From the NCBI GenBank assembly GCA_015832175.1, contig WJXW01000013.1:1240001-1304000 (forward strand): a stretch of DNA of 64,000 nt. The letters run 5' to 3'. Source of the stretch: Paraphaeosphaeria minitans (taxonomy: Eukaryota; Ascomycota; Dothideomycetes; Pleosporales; Didymosphaeriaceae). Below are positions 23,001 through 35,079 of the stretch, one piece after another. Numbering within the stretch: the stretch's first letter is position 1; each line of letters opens with the position of its first letter. Below the pieces are notes generated by a model. That model had not been told where the DNA came from. It made no database searches and saw nothing but the letters and a program-made list of their open reading frames with translations. The translations under genes were made by a program, and so were the position numbers.

Positions 23001-25030
23001 GTTGTAGGTAACTATTCCTATAAGGTTTGTAATTTGTACAGTGCTAAGTAATATTTAAGATCCTTAGCCTCTTAAGCTAATATTAGTAGAGCTAGGTGCC
23101 TAGTTTACCTTTATAGTAAGGTTTTTACGTAAGTATATAGTGAGTTAATCTTTGCCTGCTATAAATACTTATACAGCACCTATATTCTAAAGTTCTCCTT
23201 AGAATCTTGTGCGATATCGTCCTTTTATGGTAAAAAGTTATATAGGTGTCCCTTTAGAATCCTCTCCTTTACTGTAGTTAATGTCCTCTCTAGTTATATA
23301 ATAGAGGTATGTAGTAGAAGTTAAGAAAGAAGTAGCCTTCTATACTTCTTCTTTATTACTCTAGTAATCTGTTTCGCTATCCTCTTTTTTTATATAACTA
23401 TATTTATCCTCTAGATTCCCTTTCAACTTAAGAATGTATACTTATACATCTATAGTAGTAGGGTCCTAGTTATAGAAGTTAGTGTATAATGCTATATACT
23501 GCTTCTTTGCCCTATAAGTATCTTTTAGTAGATAGTTAACTAATATCCCTCTTTATAGTATATAAAATATTTCTACTTTGTATAAGAGCTTAAACTTCTA
23601 AAGTTAGACCTAGATCTCTATTTAAAGTTAGATCTGCCTCTAGATAGGCTAGATCCTTTTATACAATTAGGGTTATTATATCTTCTATTAGTATAGAACA
23701 CTTCTTTGTTTTCCTAGAGAAACTAGGAATTCTTCCTATCTTTAGCTACCTAAAGCGACGTACAAAGGTCGCTAAGTAAGCCTTCTACTATATTCTTAGG
23801 TTAAATATAGCTTGTTTAAGGTCTAGGTGGCCTTAGTATACTTATATAATAGTAGTGTGTAGTTAAAGTTTACTACTAAACCCTTCTCCTAAAGCTCTTT
23901 AGGCTAGGATAAGCTTATTAATTATTATATTTAAAGCTTTATGCGCTATATTACTAAGATTATTTTACTAGTATTATATAAAGGTAAGGGTAGTCTAGTC
24001 TGTCTAGTATTAGTTGTGGTGTACACTAGTGTTAAAGTGTCTATTTAGTTAATTATATAATTCCCCCTATTAAAGTCCTAGTTCTATATTGTAAAGGTAG
24101 TAGGTGCTTACGCAATTAGAGAGAATGCCTAGGAAGATGTTTATATACTAGTCCTATAGTATGCCTAGTCTATAGCATAACTCTCTAAAGAGTCTTACCT
24201 TATCTGCTAGTATATTATACAGTTAGCTAGTGTAGTTATTCTCCTTATTTTATACTTTCTAAAAGAGAATAATCTTTTCTAGCTAGATAAGGGCATAGTC
24301 CCTTTATTATTAAAAAGACTAGGAGCGCCTAGTCTCTTTTTACAATATAGATTGCTAAGCAAAGGTAGCTTAGGTTTTAGGCTATTACTACTAGTGTGGC
24401 TTTATATATAGTATTGTTATCCTTGCCTACTAGGGCACATGCCCTAGCTGTGCACCTACTACTTATAGAATCCTTATAGGTAGTGTAGGTTCTATTATAT
24501 ATATAGTACGATACAGTTTAGGTTTAAGTTATAGTAGTGTTATACAAGGTTCCTATAGCTTATATTTAAGCTAAGTAAGCCTGTAGAGCTTCTTTAACTA
24601 TATATCCCTTACTATAGAGTCTAGAGTAGTAAATCCTTTTTATATAAAATAGGTAATAAGCTTTTATCTTATTATATAGCTAATTTACTTAAAGTTTTTC
24701 TCTATCTATTTAAAGAAGTCTTCTAAGAAGGAGAAGATTACCTCTTCTCTTTTAAGGCTACTTATATAATACTAAATAAGTATGTATACTGTATATGTGT
24801 TTATGCGCTTTGTTAAAGGGGGTAGACTGCTATATAGGTCTATTCTATCTATCTAGTATCTTTGTGTAATTTCGCCCTTTAGGGTGACAGCTCTAATATT
24901 TGCTACTTTTTCTACCTAGTATAGCTATTCTAAATTGTCCTTCTAGGTAGCTTATTGTGCAATTCCTTCTTATATAGATTTCTTTAGGAAGTCTCCTAGT
25001 TCTAGTGCTATATTATTATCTTATTAAATT
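20060..25030 (-). pseudogene. Copia Gag-Pol polyprotein (PR, INT, RT, RH)
   Basis: Reading leftwards: Gag (about 25030-23350), whose start codon is ATA; protease (about 23300-22950, NIGAV where D-[TS]-G-A is expected); integrase (about 22790-21750, zinc region with KFCYQCQLYN); RT (about 21690-20860, with SPTIQRISQR and RNVTQACIQS once TAG/TAA are read as Gln); RNase H (about 20660-20080, FTDSSFTNNRDLSSQLGF and CKRVTRSVLASELYSL). The RT catalytic site reads LQTNN, where fungal Copia RTs have Q-T-D-D, so both metal-binding Asp codons became Asn. Many Gln and Trp codons are stops. RNase H is the best preserved domain. Confidence 0.88.
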
Positions 25031-25306
25031 GTGCGACTAGATTGCATTAGTGTATAACTACTTTAATCGTATAATATGTTTTTTAGGTTTGTAAATATGC
25101 TTACTATCTCCTTTTTTTTCTATAGAATAGCTTAGACTAGATTATACAACTCTTTATAAATATGCGCGCTTTGTTTCTGCTTATTATATAATCTGAAATT
25201 CGATCTTCAGTAAAGGTAATAATATAAGCCTGCGTATCTAACTTGTAGGGCGCTCTGTTTTTAGACTTTACTAGTTTATAGTTAATTAGAATTAACTACT
25301 CATTAG

Positions 25307-25544
25307 TATAGGTTTGGCTTAATCTGTAATTAAGTATTTAAGGGTTAATAGTATACTATTATGCAAAGGGTAAGAAGTAGGTTTAATTAATTACGTCTGG
25401 TCTATTCTACAAAGGGGCACTAAGGGCTTTATGAAGTCTCTGCCTCTTAGCGCTAACCTAAGTAGTGGGTCCTTATACGGGTCCCTATAGGTAGGCAGGC
25501 CCCTACTTTACCTAGTGCTACTTGTACGATAAACTGTACGGACA
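25307..25544 (-). repeat. Copia 5' LTR (238-bp form)
   Basis: On the minus strand it starts TGTCCGTACAG and ends AAACCTATA. It pairs with 18479-18716. Confidence 0.9.
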
Positions 25545-26474
25545 AATATATTTAATAAAAAAGTAGTGTCTACCCTACTAAATTTTAAGAAATCTAATTA
25601 TATTATCCCTATTATAGAGGGAAAGGAACCTCCTCATAGACTACTCTATGATCTCTTAGAGTAGGAACTTAAGGTACTTTAAAAGTGTCTAGAAGATACC
25701 TTAAAAAAGGGATAGATTAGGTATAGTACTAGCCTAGCTAAAGCACTAATTCTTTTTACTTCTAAGAAGAATAGTATACTATAGCTTTATGTAGATTATT
25801 AGGGCCTTGACGCGATTACTATTAAGAATTATTACCTACTACTTTTAGTTAGAGAGACGCTTAACTGCCTATTAGGCGTATACTACTATATAACCCTTAA
25901 TCTTTATAACGCCTACTATAGAATTTAGATCTAGGCAGGAGATAAGTAGAAAACTATATTCTAAACTTATTATAGCCACTTTAAATACCTAGTAATGCTA
26001 TTTAGCTTAACTAATACCCCTTTAAGCTTCTAGGCATATATTAATAAGGCACTGGCACTATACCTAGATTATATATATATTATGTATCTAGATAATATAC
26101 TTATTTATACTTATAATAAGAATCTTACGCTTTATTAGCGCGCTGTCTACGCTGTGCTTAAATTACTATATAAGGCTAAACTTTTTATTAATTTAACTAA
26201 GTGTATATTCGCTTTAGGCGAAGTCTACTTTCTTAGTTTTATTATAATTACGTAAGGAATCTGCGCTAATCCTATATATATAGTAACTATTATAAAATAG
26301 CTACAGCTAACTAGTATCTAAAAGCTCTAGTTATTTCTAGGCTTTATAAACTTTTATAGGCAATTTATTAAGGTATATATATACGAGACTACTCCTTTCT
26401 TATAGCTACTTAAGAAGAACTAAGTGTTCTAATAGTTAGTAAAGGCTAATAATACTTTTAAAATACTTATAATG
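25545..26474 (+). pseudogene. Gypsy-1 copy B reverse transcriptase
   Basis: It continues the B pol frame after the Copia element. Readable blocks are EGKEPPHRLLYDLLE, KKNSILQLYVDY-GLDAITIKNYYL, LVMLFSLTNTPLSFQAYINKAL and YLDNILIYTYNKN, the standard order of Ty3/Gypsy RT motifs. The catalytic YLDD is YLDN at about 26083-26096. It ends at taatg (26470-26474), the left TSD of a solo Copia LTR. Confidence 0.88.
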
Positions 26475-26786
26475 TGTAGGTTTGGCTCAATCTGCAATTA
26501 AGCATTCGAGGGTTAATAGTATACTATCGTGTAAAGGGTGAGAAGTAGGTTCAATTGATTACGTCTTGTCTATCGTACAAAGGGGCACTAAGGACCTTAT
26601 AAAGTCTCTGCCTCTTAGCGCTGACCTAAGCAGTGGGTCCTTGTGTGGGTCCTTATAGGTAGGCAGGGCCTTATGAAGTCTCTGCCTCTTAGCGCTGACC
26701 TAAGTAGTGGGTCCTTGTGCGGGTCCCTACAGGTAGGCAGGCCCCTATTTCACTTAGTGCTATTTATATAATAAACTATACGGATA
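26475..26786 (-). repeat. Solo Copia LTR (312-bp form)
   Basis: This single minus-strand LTR carries the 74-bp duplication. TSDs are taatg and taacg (26787-26791), one RIP-type change apart. Copy D lacks it at the equivalent site near 12340. It was presumably left by LTR-LTR recombination. Confidence 0.9.
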
Positions 26787-27210
26787 TAACGCGCTTCTCA
26801 AGTGCGCCTATTCTACGCTACTTTAACCTTACACTGCTAATCTAATTAGAGACTAGTATATCTACTTTTATAATATATATTATCTTTTTATAGTTATTTA
26901 AGAAGTAGAAGTAGCACCTAGTTACTTTTATATTAAGGAAACCTTAAGCTGTAGAGCTAAATTATAAAATATATAACCTTAAGCTCCTTGCTATTATCTA
27001 CTACTTTGAGTAATAGAGATATTACCTAGATAGTATATAGCACACAATTTAAGTGTTAAGTAACTATAATAACCTACGCAGTATACGCGCTATATAGAAG
27101 CTGAACCTATAATAAGTATAATAGGTAATATACCTAGTAGCTTTTAATTTTATAGTAGAATACTGCCTAGGGAAAACAAACCTAGTAAATAGACTATTAA
27201 GAAGAGTAAA
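26787..27210 (+). pseudogene. Gypsy-1 copy B RNase H (truncated)
   Basis: It matches D 9460-9140 in reverse. Blocks such as ELNYKIYNLKLLAI and YFE..YYLDSI correspond to Gypsy RNase H. It stops at gtaaa (27206-27210), where the Gypsy-2 LTR starts. About 550 bp that follow in copy D (zinc-binding part of integrase) are missing from B. Confidence 0.78.
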
Positions 27211-27675
27211 TGTTAAATCTAAGAGGGTAGCTAGTCCTAAAGGGTTAAGGTTAGTTCTTAGGTAGAAGTACTTATAGAAGATAAAAGGTCTTATTAATAT
27301 AATAGTGTCTTATAAAATATAATAAGTTAATAATTTAGTCTAGTAGAATCTAAAGAATAGATTAATAAATAGATTAAATATAAGTATAAGAAAGCTTATC
27401 TTTACGTTCCTATATACTAAGTAATCCCACACGTTCTAGAATCCCATATGTCCTAGAGTCCTATATGTCCTAGAGTCCTATATGTCCTAGAGTTCTATGC
27501 GGGCGAGTTCTATATATCCTAGAGTTTATATACTAGTAAGGCCTGTGCGGTTCTTAGGACCCTTAGAACCTATAACCTATTACCTAACTGCTTAGTTAGC
27601 TAACTCTAGTAGACTAGTAGTTTAGAAGTATAATAAGCTTATACCCTACTACTTATACACAGCTAGATTCTAATA
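27211..27675 (-). repeat. Gypsy-2 3' LTR, copy a
   Basis: It is about 465 bp. On the minus strand it starts TATTAGAATCTAGC (TGTTAG... before RIP), preceded by a polypurine tract whose reverse is at 27676-27690, and ends TTTAACA. It carries a short internal tandem of 'cctagagtcctatatgt' units at about 27430-27500. Confidence 0.82.
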
Positions 27676-27854
27676 TTATCCTCCCCCTCCAAGCTTAATG
27701 TCCTTATAAGTTAACTACCTATAAAGTTATTATTTTATTCTATTTAATATTGCTATAGTTAAGCTAATTATCTTAAAAAAGACTATATTTTTATAATAGT
27801 TACCTATTTATACTACACTAAAAAAAGTATACTTATTATTTTTCTTCTTTGCAC

Positions 27855-28250
27855 TCTTAATATACTAACTATATTAAATAGGAAAACTAAAAGTGCGAGT
27901 CTAAAGAGATTCCTTTACTAGATTATTTAAAAATAGATGCTAAAATAGAGAGGTTAGAAAGGTTAGAGGCTAAAGAGGAGACAAAACTTTATATTAAGGA
28001 AGAGCTAGCTAAGACAGCTCTTCTTTGTGCCTATTAGGCACGAAAGAAAATAGCGCGCTTATATAATTAGTAAAAGAAATTATATTAGAAGGAATAAGAG
28101 TTGTTTAATTATAGTATAAATACTATAAATAAGTTAGAAGCGCTTAAAGCATAGGAGGAGTTAGTATAGGCTACTACGTTAATAAATCCTAACGTGCTAT
28201 TAGGCGCTAAGGTTATTAACTAGTTTATTCTATAGGTTAGCCTTTATGCC
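27855..28250 (+). pseudogene. Antisense accessory ORF of Gypsy-2 (copy a)
   Basis: It is on the strand opposite to its element, between the 3' LTR and the end of pol. It reads YTNYIK-EN-KCESKEIPLLDYLKID, then a charged stretch (AKIERLERLEAKEETKL, YIKEELAKTALL) with stops mainly where Gln/Trp/Arg would be, and later TINKLEALKA and NPNVLLGAKVI. Combined with copy b (40310-40700), the start is C-x2-C-I-x-Q-G-x3-C, followed by a probable coiled coil. The same plan recurs in G4 and, more loosely, in G3. I know similar Cys-rich coiled-coil hypothetical proteins from Pezizomycotina genomes only by recollection. Function unknown. Confidence 0.62.
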
Positions 28251-31200
28251 AATAGTAATTCCTAGGTGTGTTATAGTCGCTTTCTTATAATTTCTAGCGT
28301 TTAATTATAGAAGTTGTTTATCTATTATTAACAGTTAGATAGGTTTTCTTTAGGTTCCTATATATTCTTACTAGATAAAAACCCTTTCTATTTGATAAAG
28401 TATTCTTTAGTATCTGTGTACGCGTTATATACTTATAGGATTTATTCTATTTTAAATTTAGTTTCCTCTAAGCTTAGTGATAGAAGGTGGTCTTAATTAG
28501 CGTTTCTAGGTCTACTAGTTCTAATAAGGATATATAGAATACTAGGTGTATCTTCGCGTTAGCTAGTAGTTTTAATTCATAGTTTACTAGTAATATTTAT
28601 TTAGAAATGTAAAATAGTCTAACCTAAACGTAATCTAGTTTTTTGTGTTTCTTCTTCTAAGTTTAAAGGTTCTTTATAAGTAGATATACTTTATCCCCCT
28701 TCTTTAGCTAAGGTGCTATTTTACGTTTTTAATATTAGTAAGAAATTAATTGCTATTAAGCTTTTTTAAGATTCTCTTAGAGTTGTTAGTGTATTTTCTT
28801 TATATTTTCTACTATATCTATAGCTTCTTTTGCTTTAATTATCGTAGGAAATTGTTAATTAAAGAAATGTAGGTGTTTTCTATAGTTTATATAGAATAGT
28901 GTATGTCCTAATACTACGAATACTTTGTTATTATAGGCTAACTATGCTATAGGTAGTAATAAAACCTAATTATTCTTCTAACAGTTATAGTAGATGCGTA
29001 GGTACGTTTCTATAGTTTAGTTTATACGTTGTCTATCTGTTTGTGAATAGTAAGCTATTAATAGCTTTTCTTTTATTCTAAATAGGGCTATAAGTGTTAT
29101 CTAGTAATTTAATATAAAGAGCTTGTCTCTATTGCTAATAATTATTTTTAGAATTCTGTAGTGTCTAATTAGTTAGTCTAGGATAAGAAAAGCGAGTTCC
29201 TTTGCTGTTATTCTTTTAAGGCATAGAATAAGCTTAATATACTTAGTTAGTTAGTAGACTATTACTAGTATACTGTTATATTTAATTCCTATTGTTAGAT
29301 CCTTAGAGTTTAGCATTCGTATAGTAAAATCTATAGTAATGTCTTTCTATAGTGCTGTTAGTATTTTAATTACTTATATCTCTTTATATTTAAGATGTGT
29401 ACTATGCTTATTTCTCTAGCATTTTATATATTTACAGATATAGGTTATTATAGCTTTTTCAATTCCTTTAAAGGTGTAATTCCTTTAGATAAGTTCTACT
29501 GTTTTTGTGATACCTAGGTGTCTATATATAGGATTATTATAGTATTGTTAGATAATCTCAGTCTATAGATGTTCTAGAACTTCTTAGTTAATTACTAAAA
29601 GTTAATTTAGTTCTACTATTAGTTCTAGAGATCTATCTTTAGCTTTACGAAGAATTATAGAGAAGGTTTTTTCATTTTCTCCTACTAGATTGCTTTGTTA
29701 GCTACAAGTGTCTACTCTGCCATTTTCTTTTCTAGCTATATAGATAATTTTAAACTTATATTTTCTAGTAGTCAATAACTATCTTTGTTATTATAGCGTA
29801 AGTTCTTTTGTTATCGTGAACCTTAGAAAGTTCTTATAATTAATATAGATTTTTGGCGTTAAGTAACTAACCGGGTAAATCCTTTAGTGCTTTAAGGTTT
29901 TAATAATAGCGTAGAGTTCTTTGTTATATATATTATATTATGTTTTAGCGTTATTAAATTTGTATGAGTAATAGGTAATTAGGTGCCATTTACTATTACG
30001 TTTCTATTTAGCGTAGGCGCCTAGCGTAAGATCCCTAGCGTCTGTTTTAAAGCGTAGTGGTTTATTACTTCTAAAATACATAAGGATACGTTCTATAATA
30101 TATATTATCTTAAGGAGTTAGAATAATATTTTATACTTATTTGTCAATTTAAAGGGTACGTTCTTCTTTATAACATTTATTAAAGGTATTATAACCGTTA
30201 CGTAATATTGGATGAATTATTAGTTAAATCCATAGAATTCTAAGAATTCTTGGATATTCTTAGCTATTTTTAGTATTACCCAGTTCTTAATGTATTTAAC
30301 TTTACTTAGTGCTATCTTAATTCTTTCTATAGTAATAATATGTTCTAGGAATTTAAATTATTTAACGTTAAACTTATATTTCTTAAGTTTAATATAAAGG
30401 CATACTTTGTTCAGTGCTTCTAGTACTGTCTATATATACTTAGTGTAGTCTAATTTGTTTTTAGGAAAGATAAGGATATTATTTATATATGCGATAATAA
30501 ATATGTTTAAATATTTGTAGAGTATATTATTAATAAGTGCTATAAAAGCTGCTAGTGCGTTTATAAGCCTAAAGGTATAACCCTATTTTTAAATAGCCTA
30601 TAGTATAATTAAAACACTATTTTCTATTCTTTACCTTTCTTAATTTATATAAAGTGGTAACCGTCTCTTAGATCTATTATCATAAATATCTTGGCTTAAG
30701 ATAGTTAATCTTATAACTCTGTAATGTTTAGTAGTACATATTAGTTCTTTATTATTATATTATTAAGTGTAGTTAACGTATAGTCTGTCTAATCTATCCT
30801 TTTTCTTAATAAATATAAAAGGGCTTACTACTAGTAACTTTAATAGTTATATATATCCTTTCTTAAAGTTTGTTTTAATAAAATTACGTTTTTTTAGGAG
30901 TTCGTTTCCTATTTTACTATATAGTAGTCTAAAGTGTAGCATCTTCCCTTCTTCTAGGTCTATTATAAGATCCTAGGGTTAATATTCTAGTAGGTTTACT
31001 TTTCCTTTCTTTTCTATAAATATGTATATCCATTTCTTATATTCTCTTAGTAAGGTAAGGTGTGTACTATTATCCTCCTTCTTACGCTTCTTAACCTAGT
31101 AGTTCCTACTAGCGTCTACTAAGGTATACTTCTGTTTTTTAACTATCTATCGCAGTATTATGTTGTTAATAACTCCCTTATCTACTATTATTTTTAGTTA

Positions 31201-31804
31201 ATATATAGGCTTTACTTACAATGCATATTTATAGTATTTAAATAATATTTTCTTTATACCCTAGTTAATCTACAAGTTGTATAGTTTTAACTAAGGTGAT
31301 CCTAAGACTAACTTATACTTAGATCCTAGTAAGATATCTAAGGTAAGTTTCTCTTTATATCCTTAGACTATTATTGTGGTAGTGACCTCCTAGTATATCT
31401 AAGGTATCTTAGGCATTAGGGATCTATTTATAATATAGATAATATAGGGTACTTCTTTCTCTAATATTATAAGTCCTGCTTATCTTACTATTTAATAAAA
31501 TATAAAGTTCCTTTTTACTTCTAAGTCTATAAGAGCTTAAGCCTATATTTCTTTAAGCTATACTAGTAGCTTAACTAATACTATACTTACTATACTATTT
31601 AATTTAATAAAGGCGTTTTCTTATTTAAGTTTAGGCCTAAAAAAGATATCTATTTATGTAGATTATAATTAAGTTTAGGTGTCTAGTATATATTTCTAAG
31701 TATCTACTTCTATTATTATTCTTAAGTACGTGGCTTGTGTGGATTGTCTTTTTCTTTCTATAAGGATATTCTGCTGTTTTTCCTCCTATAGTTTTCACTA
31801 TTTC

Positions 31805-33964
31805 TGTCTGTACAGTTTATCGTACAAATAGCACTAAGTAAAATAGGGGCCTGCCTACCTGTGGGGACCCGCACAAGGACCCACTACTTAGGTTAGCGCT
31901 AAGAGGCAGAGACTTTATAAGGTCCTTAGTACCCCTTTATACAATAGATAAGACGTAATTAATTAAACCTACTTCTCACCCTTTATACAATAGTATACTA
32001 TTAACCCCTAAATACTTAATTGCAGATTAAGCCAAACCTATACTAATTAGTAGTTAATTCTAATTAACTACAAACTAGTAAGGTCTAAAGACAGAGCGCC
32101 CTATAAGCTAGATACATAGGCTCTGTATTATTACCTCTACTAGAGATTAAATTTTAGATTATATAATAAGTAGAAACAAAGCGCGCACATCTATAAAGAG
32201 TTGCACAATTTAGTCTAAGCTATTCTACAGAAACGAAAGGAGATAGTGAGCACATTTATAACCCTAAAAAACACATTGCATAATTAAACTAGCGACAACT
32301 AAATACAGACACGTCGCACGACTAAGAAAGACAATAATAATAATATAGCCTTAAGACTAGGAGACTTCCTAGAGGAACTATAACCTAAGGACGTTATGTA
32401 ATAATTAATACTGCCTCCTTAGCAAGAAGACAAAGCAATATAGCTTTAATAAATAGACAAAGTAATAAATATTAAGGCTATTACCTTAAGAGGAGAGATC
32501 GCACAAAAGTACTAAGGAGATAGAGTAGATCTATATAGCCACCTACCCTCTTCTCTAAAATAGCTAAACACTTATATAGTGTACATAATTACGTAATATC
32601 GCGTAAGCAGCCTTAAAGGTAAAGAGGTAATCTCTTTTTTTACTAAAGATTTTAATAACTAGAAGAAGAGAACTTTTAATAAGATTAGTTATACAGTAAG
32701 AAGAGAGCTTATTACTTTTCTTATAAAGGAAGGCTTTGTTGCTACTAATACTATAATAAAAAACACCTATATAAAGAAACTCTTTAAACTATTATAGCTT
32801 AACTATAAGCTACAGACTCTTTGTATAATAACACTATAACTATAACCTAAACTACTTCGCATAATTCTAATAATGTAACCTACACTATCTATAGGTAATG
32901 TATATATATATAGAGCACAGCTAGGGCCTATCCCTATATATATAAGGACAGAGACACTATATATAGAGCCACACTAGTGGCAGTAGCCTAAAACCTAGAC
33001 TGCTTTTACCTAACAAACCACATGGTACAAAGAGACAAGATTAACCTTTAGACTAAAAGAAAGGGGTAACTTTAGAAGTTTAAGCTCTTATACAAAGTAG
33101 AAATGCTTTATGTGCTATAAAGAAGGATACTAGTTTACTAACTATCTACTAAAGGATACCTAGCGAGCTAGAAGGTAATACATGTTATTGTATACTAACT
33201 TCTATAAATATAAACCCTCTGCTATAGATGTATAAGTATATATCTTTAACTTTAAAGGACAGCTAGAGGATAAAGACTATTGTATAAAAGAGGAGGAAGA
33301 TAAATAAGACTAATAGAGTAATAAAGAAGAAGCATAAAAGGCTACTTTATACCTTACTTCTACTATATACCTTTATTATATAACTAGGAGACATCCTTCT
33401 ATACCTACTTACTAAGACCTAGCGCTAAGTATTATATTACTTAATACTCTACCTTCTATTTGCGTATAGAACATATGCCTAGAAAGAGCCTTATTATATA
33501 ATACAACTCTACTACTATATAAAGGGGTAGGGTAAGAACTAAGTAGGTTAGCTATTACTACCTATTTGTACAAGAGTAGGTGTAAATAAAACCTCTGCTA
33601 TATAGCAACACCGCACCTACCTTATAACCTATTTTAATGGGGGAAGGCTAACTATATAGATAGAAAAGGACAAGAAAGGGAAGCGTATAATAGATATAAG
33701 CTATTACACAAAAGAAAAGTTACTAGTGTCTATATAGTTTATTGTACAAATAGCACTAAGTAAAATAGGGGCCTGCCTACCTATAAGGACCTGCACAAAG
33801 ACCCACTACTTAGGTTAGCGCTAAAAGGCAGAGACTGTATAAGATCCTTAGTGCCCCTTTGTATAATAGACAAGATGTAATTAATTAAACCTACTTCTTA
33901 CCCTTTACACAATAGTATACTATTAACCCTCAAATGCTTAATTGCAGATTAAGCCAAACCTATA
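31805..33964 (+). mobile_element. Gag-only Copia element with extra deletion
   Basis: It is 2,160 bp, with 238-bp LTRs at 31805-32042 and 33727-33964 and perfect TSDs atttc (31800-31804 and 33965-33969). The interior carries the same gag-to-tail junction as the elements at 2382, 43888 and 47148, plus a second deletion of about 700 bp near 33042 that removes the middle of gag before the zinc knuckle. Confidence 0.9.
32345..33715 (+). pseudogene. Copia Gag, internally deleted
   Basis: The N-terminal Gag (LRLGDFLEEL-like start with the start codon lost) jumps near 33042 to the zinc-knuckle region (KCFMCYKEGY at about 33107) and the fused C-terminal tail. Stops replace Gln/Trp throughout. Confidence 0.68.
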
Positions 33965-34268
33965 ATTTCTATATATTAGTTAAATTAGTAGTTCTATTAT
34001 TACTTTTTATATAGGGTAGTTTGCAAAGCTGTCCAAATATTTAGCCATATAATAGTATTTATAGTCTTAGTTTAAACACGTGTACTAGTATAGTTATATA
34101 TAATCTCTATTAATAAGTATATTACAGTATTTATTACCCTTTAGCGTAAGGTAAGCGAAGTATTTTACTTATTATTTATTTTAGAGGTATTTATTGTAAT
34201 CTTAGCGGCACCTAAAGCTGTAGAAAAGGTAAGAGTTTATAAAGTACTTATATTAAGGGTGTTTAAGA

Positions 34269-34635
34269 TGTTAAATCTAAGAGGGCAACTAGTCCTAAAA
34301 GGTAAAGGTTAGTTCTTAGGTAGGAGTACTTATAGAAGGTGGAAGGTCTTATTAATATAATAGTATTTTATAAAGTGTAATAAGTTAATAATTTAGTCTA
34401 CTAGAATCTAAATAATGAATTAAAAAATAGATTAAATATAAGTATAAAAAAGCTTATCCTTGCGTTCCTATATACTAAGTAATCCTATACGTTCTAGAAT
34501 TCTATATATCGTAGAGTCCTATATGTCCTAGAGATCTATATATCCTAGAGTCCCGTGTGGACGAGTCCTATGTGTCCTAGAGTTCCTGTACTAGCGAGGC
34601 CTATGCGGTCCTTAGGACCCTTAGGACCTATAACT
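34269..34635 (-). repeat. Gypsy-2 copy a 5' LTR, truncated
   Basis: It ends correctly (TTTAACA on the minus strand at 34269) but lacks its first 100 bp or so. It joins directly to the likewise truncated 5' LTR of copy b. Confidence 0.8.
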
Positions 34636-35058
34636 TATTATACTTCTAGACTACTAGTCTACTCGAGTTAGCTAACTAAGTAGTTAGGTAATAGGTTATA
34701 GGTCCTAGGGGTCCTAAGGACTATATAGGCCTTACCTATATAGGAGCTCTAGGATATATAGAACTTGCCCACACAGGTCTCTAGGATATATGGAACTCTA
34801 GGACGTATAGAACTCTAGGATATATAGGATTCTAGGACGTATGGGATTACTTAGTATATAGGAACGTGAAAATAAGCTTCTTATACTTATATTTAATCTA
34901 TTTATTAATCTATTATTTTGATTCTAGTAGACTAAATTATTAACTTATTATACTCTATAAGATACTATTATATAATAAGACCTTCTACCTTCTATAAGTA
35001 CTTCTACCTAAGAACTAACTTTAATACTTTAGGACTAGCTACCCTTTTAGATTTAATA
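34636..35058 (+). repeat. Gypsy-2 copy b 5' LTR, truncated
   Basis: It is 423 bp and matches 40917-41339. The first 40 bases seen in the 3' LTR (40877-40916) are missing at the head-to-head junction. Confidence 0.82.
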
Positions 35059-35079
35059 TTTTAAACACCTTTAATATAA

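Larger units (their letters stand above)
18479..25544 (-). mobile_element. Full-length Ty1/Copia element, RIP-inactivated
   Basis: It is 7,066 bp with 238-bp LTRs at 25307-25544 (5') and 18479-18716 (3') and perfect TSDs aatat (18474-18478 and 25545-25549). Reading leftwards it has gag, protease, integrase, RT and RNase H; integrase before RT is the diagnostic Copia order. It is the only Copia copy here with pol and so the best model of the parent of the gag-only elements. It entered copy B just after the protease; the empty site is seen in copy D near 13290. Confidence 0.92.
28250..34210 (-). pseudogene. Gypsy-2 copy a gag-pol remnant
   Basis: Reading leftwards from 34268 there is a gag stub, a deletion near 34207, the Cys-containing middle region (34140-33965), an inserted Copia derivative, then protease (about 31500-31300), RT (about 31000-30200), RNase H (about 30080-29830), integrase (about 29560-28800) and C-terminal region. 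It matches copy b throughout. The RT catalytic motif reads YINN near 30480-30510 instead of YIDD. Confidence 0.8.
27211..34635 (-). mobile_element. Gypsy-2 copy a, minus strand, broken 5' LTR
   Basis: The 3' LTR is at 27211-27675, gag-pol runs leftwards to about 28250, and the 5' LTR (34269-34635) lacks its first 100 bp or so. About 1.35 kb of gag is deleted near 34207. It carries a nested gag-only Copia element (31805-33964). At 34635/34636 it abuts Gypsy-2 copy b head to head. Left flank gtaaa is in Gypsy-1 RNase H. Confidence 0.83.
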
